From JAFNAG01 sp041501225 (GTDB lineage Bacteria; Acidobacteriota; UBA6911): a stretch of 64,000 nucleotides of DNA. The notes beneath the pieces were generated by a model. It was not told the DNA's origin and did not search any database. It saw nothing but the letters and a program-made list of their open reading frames with translations. Positions within the stretch are counted from its first letter, which is position 1; each line of letters begins with the position of its first letter. The stretch is taken from contig JBGQNR010000002.1 in NCBI GenBank assembly GCA_041501225.1, positions 30,159 to 94,158 on the forward strand. The letters are read 5' to 3'. Of the stretch, positions 58,597 through 64,000 are shown piece after piece. The position numbers were made by a program, and so were the translations under genes.

Positions 58597-60741
58597 TCAG
58601 AGCTTTGCCTTGATACGCTCGGGAGTAAGCGGCAGCCGATTCAGCCGCACTCGCGTCGCATCGAAGAGGGCGTTGGCGATCAGGGCGCCCATGCCGACGA
58701 TGGGAGGTTCTCCGCCTCCCGATGGAGGCATATCAGGGTTGTCGATCAGCACGGCTTCGATGCTGGGCACCCACGAGAAATGGGTAATCACGTAATCGTC
58801 GAAGTTCAGGTTTTTGATCTCGCCGCCGTTGAAATGAATTTCCTCGGATAGGCAGTATCCCAGCCCCATAGTGATCCCTCCTTCAATCTGCATCCGCGCC
58901 CCTTCGGGATTGATCACCGGACCCATATCCTGCGCATGAACCACACGAACGACCTGAATCTTGCCGCTGCTCTTGTCGACCTTGACTTCGGCCATCGCGG
59001 CCACGTAAGTTCCCAGGTAGTCAAAACAGACCATGCCAAACCCCCTCCCGCTGGGCGCTTTGGCAGGCTTCCAGCCGAATTTCTCGCCGGCAGCGGTTAT
59101 GACGCGTATCATCCTTTTGTCCACGAGATTTTTGAGACGGAACTCCATGGGGTCCATGCCGGCCCTTGCCGCCATGACATCCATGTGGGACTCCCGGGCA
59201 AAGATATTCGTATTGCTGCCGGGCCCGCGCCAGGCGCCGGTGCCGAATGGATGAGGGCTGCCGCTGCCGCCGGAAAATCCGCCGCTTGATGCCGTTCGTA
59301 CGTGGGGAACGTCATAGTAATTCTGCGAGCTTCTCTCGCCGGCAAATAGGACTCGATAATCCCAAAAGACAATCTGATTGGATGCATTGAGGCCGGAGGA
59401 AATCTTGACGATCGCTGCCGGCATGAAAGTGTCGTAAAAGAACTCCTCTTCACGCGTATAAAAAACCTGGACGGGACTCCCGGTCATTTTTGATAAACGT
59501 GCGGCTTGCACCGCCTGTCCGATCTGGCTTTTCCCGCCATAACCTCCGCCCACATAAGGCGTGATCACCCTGACCTTGCTGGGCGAGAGCCCCAGCAGCT
59601 TTGCAATTTCATCCTGCGCACCAAACGGTCGCTGGGTGCCAATCCAGAGAGTTGCGCTGTCTCCTTCCACCTGGGCGACCGCGGTGTGCGTCTCCATGGG
59701 CGCATGGGCAACATACGGCGTGTAATAGCTCTCCTCGAATTTCAGAACCGAGAGCTCTCTGCCTTTGGACAGGTCCCCCCTGTTTTCAACGACAGTCTCC
59801 CGCGGCGGGATATTGAGCAGGTGCTCGTGAATCGTTTTTTCATCCACCTTCGCTTCCGGCAGATCGTACTCAGCCTTGATCAGGGAAAGCGCCTTCTCCG
59901 CACCATCGGGCAGCGGGTGCACCACGGCAACAAAATCCCCCTCCTGCAATATGCGAGCTCCGTCTATCGCCTTCGCTGCGGAGACATCCACCTTTTTCAG
60001 CTTGGCTCCGTGGGCCGGCGGTTTCAGCACCCGTCCATACAGCATGCCGGGCAGACGGATATCGCCGGCGTATTTCGCTTTGCCTGTGACCTTTTCCGGT
60101 GCATCGACGCGCGGCAGGGATTTTCCGCACACGGTAAAGGCGGCAGGCGCCTTGAGGGCGGGTTTCTGTTCGAGATGCCTCTCGATCGTTTTACCTTTGG
60201 CTAATGCGCCATAGCTTATTTTCTTTGCGGCATTGGTACGATCGCTGACGACTCCATCCTTTACCGTCAGACGATCCCGCGGCACCTGGAGCTGCTCGGC
60301 CGCCATCTGGATTAGCACCTCGCGAGCTTCCGCGCCGGCAGCTCTCAGCGCCGGGCCGAAGTACTTCACGCTGCGGGAGCCGTTGGTGCCGCCGTCCCAC
60401 GGGCAGAGCCTGGTATCGCCCAAGACCACGCTCACGGAGTTGTAGGAAACCTCGAGTTCCTCGGCAAGCATCTGCGCCAAGGCGGCGATGATGCCCTGGC
60501 CCATCTCAATCTTGCCCGTAAAGCAAGTGACGCGGCCATCCTCAGCGATCCTCAGGTAGGCGTTGAAGTCGGCAGGATATCCGCGGCCTCCGCCCCCTTC
60601 CTGGTCGAACGGGAAGGCCTCCTCGATCGAGAAGAAAAGATACAGGCCGGGCCCGAGGAGTCTAATAAAATCCCTTCGGCCCAAAGCGCCGACAGAGGAA
60701 TCCTCCTCAAAAGCAGGGTTGGTAATGTCACCGGTAGTCAT
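58597..60741 (-). CDS. Molybdopterin-binding large subunit, xanthine dehydrogenase/IorB family
   Basis: 714 aa from ATG 60741, preceded by AAGGAGGGAGGAG; the open frame further upstream lies in a repeat. A Tat-like GRRDFIRLLG (RRxFxxL) near residue 24 and a hydrophobic stretch suggest export. Family motifs: FTGKIEMGQGIIAALAQMLA, YAGDIRLPGMLYGRVLKPPA and YVGGGYGGKSQIGQAVQAAR (pterin loop), then FGTGAWRGPGSN and AGEKFGWKPAKAP. It oxidises an aldehyde or N-heterocycle using Mo-pterin. The small 2Fe-2S subunit normally adjacent in this family is absent from the window. Confidence 0.9.
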   Translation of the reverse strand: MTTGDITNPAFEEDSSVGALGRRDFIRLLGPGLYLFFSIEEAFPFDQEGGGGRGYPADFNAYLRIAEDGRVTCFTGKIEMGQGIIAALAQMLAEELEVSYNSVSVVLGDTRLCPWDGGTNGSRSVKYFGPALRAAGAEAREVLIQMAAEQLQVPRDRLTVKDGVVSDRTNAAKKISYGALAKGKTIERHLEQKPALKAPAAFTVCGKSLPRVDAPEKVTGKAKYAGDIRLPGMLYGRVLKPPAHGAKLKKVDVSAAKAIDGARILQEGDFVAVVHPLPDGAEKALSLIKAEYDLPEAKVDEKTIHEHLLNIPPRETVVENRGDLSKGRELSVLKFEESYYTPYVAHAPMETHTAVAQVEGDSATLWIGTQRPFGAQDEIAKLLGLSPSKVRVITPYVGGGYGGKSQIGQAVQAARLSKMTGSPVQVFYTREEEFFYDTFMPAAIVKISSGLNASNQIVFWDYRVLFAGERSSQNYYDVPHVRTASSGGFSGGSGSPHPFGTGAWRGPGSNTNIFARESHMDVMAARAGMDPMEFRLKNLVDKRMIRVITAAGEKFGWKPAKAPSGRGFGMVCFDYLGTYVAAMAEVKVDKSSGKIQVVRVVHAQDMGPVINPEGARMQIEGGITMGLGYCLSEEIHFNGGEIKNLNFDDYVITHFSWVPSIEAVLIDNPDMPPSGGGEPPIVGMGALIANALFDATRVRLNRLPLTPERIKAKL

Positions 60742-60765
60742 AATCTCCTCCCTCCTTTTCACAAC

Positions 60766-60928
60766 ATGTCGCCGAAGTGGGCGCCGTCCGCCGGCCGGCG
60801 CCCGAGCCGCGAAATTACCAGATTCAGGCCTCAGCTGCCGAGACTGTCTCAACACCGGGCGTCCCGGAGTGACGCTGGGAGAGTAGCCGGGGGCAAGCCG
60901 AAAGGCGGCGCTGCCCTCGGTCACGGCT
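60766..60928 (-). repeat. Inverted copy of the three-hairpin element
   Basis: Read on the minus strand from 60928, CCGTGACCGAGGGCAGCGCC, then GCTTGCCCCCGGCTACTCT, GCGTCACTCCGGGACGCCCG and GTGTTGAGACAGTCTCG align in order with 18751-18840 on the plus strand. A stem with GGGCGCCGGCCGGCGGACGGCGCCC follows (60774-60798). It lies directly upstream of the molybdopterin subunit gene. Confidence 0.75.
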
Positions 60929-60931
60929 TAT

Positions 60932-61465
60932 TTAGTGGAACAGATCGTCGCTGCCGGCGCCGAAGTAATTGATCACGCTGACCGATCGAACCAGCTTTTG
61001 GGACATATCCACAATGTCAAGCACGTGGCCGGGACAGCCCAGTTTTGCACACACATGAATCTTGTTTTTGCCGCCCGGGAGCATGAGCAGTACGCTCCTG
61101 TCCGACCCGCACCCTTTTAGAGTGCATGCGTAACGCTCGGTCAGCGCCGCGTCGCAGTAGGGACAATAGGTTTCGGCGAATACCGCGTCTTTCCCGGAGA
61201 TCTTGGGAATAAAACTGAACAGTTTGCTGTGACTGCCCCAGAACGCATCGACAAAGAGAAGACCCGATTCATTATTAATGACGATCTTCAGTTTAATAGA
61301 GGCTTCATCGTGAATCCGGACACTGTCGATAATCAGGTTGTGACCATGGGGACAGAACAGAGATTCCACCAGAAGAAAATCATGATCCTGCTTTTTAATG
61401 AGCCGAAAGCCTCTGGGGATAGCTCGGATAAACTCATCCGGAATTCTCTTTGCTGTAAGCTTCAT
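60932..61465 (-). CDS. Conserved-looking zinc-finger-like protein of unknown function
   Basis: 177 aa from ATG 61465 (CGGAGAAG upstream). Three cysteine clusters: LFCPHGHNLI near residue 37, TYCPYCDAAL near 100, with CTLKGC just after, and VCAKLGCPGH near 139. They could bind two zinc ions. No membrane helix or signal peptide. The CPHGHNLI segment followed by VDSVRIHDEASI-like beta strands recalls a small class of bacterial proteins of unknown role. Probably transcribed together with, or just upstream of, the molybdopterin dehydrogenase, although a repeat separates them. Confidence 0.7.
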   Translation of the reverse strand: MKLTAKRIPDEFIRAIPRGFRLIKKQDHDFLLVESLFCPHGHNLIIDSVRIHDEASIKLKIVINNESGLLFVDAFWGSHSKLFSFIPKISGKDAVFAETYCPYCDAALTERYACTLKGCGSDRSVLLMLPGGKNKIHVCAKLGCPGHVLDIVDMSQKLVRSVSVINYFGAGSDDLFH

Positions 61466-61615
61466 GGAATCTTCTCCGCGAGTAAGGTAATTTTCCTTGT
61501 GCGACCCTCATCATAATATAAATGAGGGCACAGGTTCCGCATTTGTGCGCATCATGGCAAACGAAGCGATCCCTCCAATCGAGGCTGCCTTTCAGATCGC
61601 CCCGGATCGAACAGC

Positions 61616-63180
61616 TCAAAGACTGACGGCCTTGATCAGCCGCTCCACAAACTGAGTAAATGCGGCATCGCCCCGCGCCGCAGCCAGACGCTGAAGTTGC
61701 GTTCGCTGCTCGGGTGTGAACGTCGAAGTCGGCACCGCTCCGAAGGCCAGCGCATCCTGTGCAACGCGCCTGGGAGCCTCAGGCAGAGAATCGTGTCCGC
61801 TCATGCGGAACGATACCGGCGCGAGCGGCCCGAACAGCAGAGCACGAGCCAGCTCGGGCCAGCGTTCCAATTCGGTTTCAACGCCGGCTGCGCGGGCGAA
61901 CATCAAGGCCGCGCATTGCATGGGCGTTTGCTGTGGGCTGCCGCGACGCGCGCGGTAGGCGGCAATGCCCGCCTTCATCTCTTCGCCAGAAGGCCCGGGC
62001 CGGTTGCCACTCCAAACATAGGCCACCCAGCGCGCCTGCAACTCGAGCACCGTGAAGTTGGGGCCTGTCAGGTCGAACATCCCAGCAAACGCCAGACCAG
62101 CCAATTCAGGATGGAACGTGAACTTATAGAGATCCATGTGACGGGCATCCACATCAAGTTTACGCCTCATTTCGCTGCTCAGGAAAGGCAAGTCCAATTC
62201 GTAGCCTGTGCCGAAGATCATGGCATCGGCCTCTTCCTCGCTGCCATCGGCGAATCGCACCGTTTGCCCTTCGATCTCACGGATCCAGGGTCTGACATGG
62301 ATACGGCCTTCGGCGACCAGCGGCAGATAATCTGGCACTGGGTGATACCGGCTTCCAAAACGTCGTCGGCAGGTTTGGGCGCGCCGAACTGTTCAGGACT
62401 GCCGCTCGTCCGCAGGATGAACTCCCGCAGCCCTTTGGCCATCGCCTCTTTCGGAAATGTTTCTTCAGCGAGGGCCGCAAACCGCGTGAAGATGATGTGT
62501 TCGCCGGGCACGCCCGTGAGCAGTTTTGGCAGCACGTAACGCTGACGCCGATGAGTAGAGATGACGCGGGCAGCGCCAAGCATCGCCAGATCGCTCGCGA
62601 TCTCCAGAGCGCTGATGCTGCAGCCGGCGACCAGAACTCGCCTGCCACGGTAACGCTCCGGTTGCCTGTATTTGAATGCGTGTGCCACGCCGCCCGGGCC
62701 CGAAAATGAACTCAAGCCCGGGATCGAGGGAATGACGGGCTTGTGAAAGCGACCCGAGGCGATGATCAAATTGGCATGCACTTCCTCCCGCTGCACTCCC
62801 TCCGCGTCGCAGAAGCGAACCGCCCACCCACGGCCCGCCGGGTCCCGGTCGACCTCTTGGACGCACGTCTTCATCCGCACCCGTAAGACGAGGTCAAAAT
62901 GTTCCGCGTAGCGCTGTAGGTAAGCGCCCATAGCCTGGTTGGTGGGATAGACCGCCGTGTCGGGGCGGTGCGGCAGATCACTGAAGCAAGTCATCACGCG
63001 ACTGGTATTGGTACGCATGGATGGCCAGACACCGCTATAGCGGGGATCGCCGGTCCACTGCCCTCCGATACGGTCGCCTTGCTCGAACACGACAGGGTTC
63101 AAGCCCTCTTTGGCCAGGAATCTGGCGGCCACCAGTCCCGCCGGGCCGGACCCACCGATGGCTACAGTTCGCACTGCCAC
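61616..63180 (-). pseudogene. Flavin-containing monooxygenase interrupted by a frameshift
   Basis: Two frames together encode one FMO of about 515 aa. Frame A (from ATG 63180) has FAD motif IGGSGPAGLVAARFLA, IGGQW, a GVAHAFKYRQ near the FMO fingerprint and a second dinucleotide motif VAGCSISALEIASD. Its homology ends near 62338 (LEAGITQCQ), and the other frame continues with PDYLPLVAEGRI, DAMIFGTGYELDLPFL to the C-terminus at 61616. One inserted or missing base at about 62335-62340 explains it; sequencing error is possible. Intact, it would oxygenate N- or S-containing compounds with NADPH and O2. Confidence 0.85.
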
Positions 63181-63245
63181 CTCCTATCTTCCAGAAACAC
63201 TTCTATGCCGACGGAGGGATCATTGCTGCCAATCTCTAGTCCACA

Positions 63246-64000
63246 TTACTTAGGAGTCCCTCCTTGCGCGGTCACCCACGCGGCAATATCCGCGATTACC
63301 TCCTCGGGCACGTGTCCGGGCTTCGTGTACTCGGCGGGGGACGACGGACCGGTCCCGGCAATGAATGGGTGGTTCAGCTCAGGATAGAGTTTGAATTTTA
63401 CGTTGGGCTTGTTGCCCAGCGCCTTTTCCCATCCCTCGAAGTCCGCGAGCCCCACTTGATAGTCGCGGCCGCCCTGCAGCACATAAATGGGAATCGCCAG
63501 CGCGGCAGCGGCTTTCGTTGGGTCATAATTGCGCAAATCGAGAACGTAGCTTGCGGGCAATGTTGTCTGCAGAAGGTGTACCGACATACCCGGCTTCAGG
63601 TCGGGATTCTTGAACTCTTTGGCGGCCTCTTCGGCTGCGTCAATCTGTTTTTGTGCCTCAGGCGTAATCGCGCCGTTCAGTTTGGCCAGGTAGCGTATCT
63701 GTTCCACGATGAGATCCTCAAGCGGCCGCGTGTTTCCGGCCATGAGGATCAGGCCAGCCACCTGTTCGTCGCCTGCCGCGATCCTCGGCCCGACAAAGGC
63801 GCCGAGGCTATGACCTGCGACGAAGATTCGTTTAGCGTTGATCTCCGGCATGGCGGCCATCATTGCGACGGCGGCGCGGGCATCGTCAATCGTCTCCTCT
63901 TTGACGGTAAACGAATTGAGATCTTCGACGCTCTTGGCGCCATATTGCCTGGAACGCTTGGTGTATCGCAACACTGCAATTCCCCGGCTCGAAAGCCCCC
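63246..64000 (-). CDS. Alpha/beta hydrolase (partial; N-terminus outside the window)
   Basis: At least 250 aa visible, continuing past the right edge (the frame reads GLSSRGIAVLRYTKRSRQYG at the boundary). Nucleophile elbow GHSLGAF, acid in VLQGGRDYQV, and catalytic His in ELNHPFIAG. This is the DLH/acyl-CoA thioesterase-like group often fused to an N-terminal DUF3887 domain, which would lie beyond 64000. Esterase or thioesterase activity is likely; substrate unknown. Confidence 0.85.
   Translation of the reverse strand, partial: GLSSRGIAVLRYTKRSRQYGAKSVEDLNSFTVKEETIDDARAAVAMMAAMPEINAKRIFVAGHSLGAFVGPRIAAGDEQVAGLILMAGNTRPLEDLIVEQIRYLAKLNGAITPEAQKQIDAAEEAAKEFKNPDLKPGMSVHLLQTTLPASYVLDLRNYDPTKAAAALAIPIYVLQGGRDYQVGLADFEGWEKALGNKPNVKFKLYPELNHPFIAGTGPSSPAEYTKPGHVPEEVIADIAAWVTAQGGTPK

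Noticed and set aside
60742..60924. Longer N-terminus for the molybdopterin subunit
   Set aside because: That stretch is a copy of the dispersed repeat, and the GGAGGGAGGAG site lies right before ATG 60741.
1..64000. tRNA or rRNA genes
   Set aside because: No cloverleaf-like or rRNA-conserved segment was recognised on either strand by reading; a covariance search would be needed to exclude small RNAs.

Overview
The window most likely comes from an Acidobacteriota genome (Solibacter/Bryobacter-like or an uncultured soil relative). This is inferred from gene content. It has a VWFA-related protein of the acidobacterial type, PASTA-less Ser/Thr kinases carrying TolB-like and TPR domains, very large Asp-box (sortilin-like) exported proteins, DUF2961 and DUF1680 glycosidases, many secreted M28 peptidases, and the 3' end of a TonB-dependent receptor. 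G+C is moderately high, genes sit on both strands, and I see no rRNA, tRNA, CRISPR array or intact transposase.

Layout. 1-5242: surface-polysaccharide glycosyltransferase operon (partial methyltransferase, two GT4-type enzymes, a short GT9-like protein, a GT4-TPR fusion), with a convergent wHTH/Rossmann regulator. 6460-12108: PHP phosphoesterase, CurA-like reductase, transglutaminase-TPR protein, methyltransferase/nitroreductase pair, M28 peptidase. 12290-20132: two DUF2961 (GH172) glycosidases flank a complete RbsABC-type sugar importer whose binding protein looks furanose-like. 20424-23258: DUF3311, Na+ symporter and M20 amidohydrolase operon. 23403-28369: BamA-like barrel, DUF4390-like protein, NtrY-like kinase and NtrX/NtrC-like regulator. 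28602-32545: TetR, HlyD and ABC-2 efflux operon with a palindromic operator. 33060-46495: exported and membrane proteins (GT-C-like enzyme, racemase, two Asp-box proteins, two exported methyltransferases, GH127). 46625-50179: lectin-like/DUF4393 pair and small genes. 50540-55499: amidohydrolase, M28 peptidase, VWA protein. 56064-64000: Ser/Thr kinase, molybdopterin dehydrogenase, Zn-ribbon protein, broken flavin monooxygenase, partial alpha/beta hydrolase.

A striking feature is the number of gene relics: HAD, Ser/Thr kinase, S9 peptidase, M28 peptidase, TonB receptor, VWA, FMO and perhaps Gfo/Idh. Several lie next to dispersed, hairpin-rich repeats. At least three repeat families occur: a CGCAGAG inverted repeat at 12290, a three-hairpin element with copies near 18751, 24888, 39847, 47497 and 60766, and CCCAGGGC/CCCTGAAAGGG clusters at 32736 and 42159. 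The best candidate for a coherent little-described system is the GH172-ABC-GH172 furanoside cassette. The repeat-associated truncation pattern is the most unusual structural signal.
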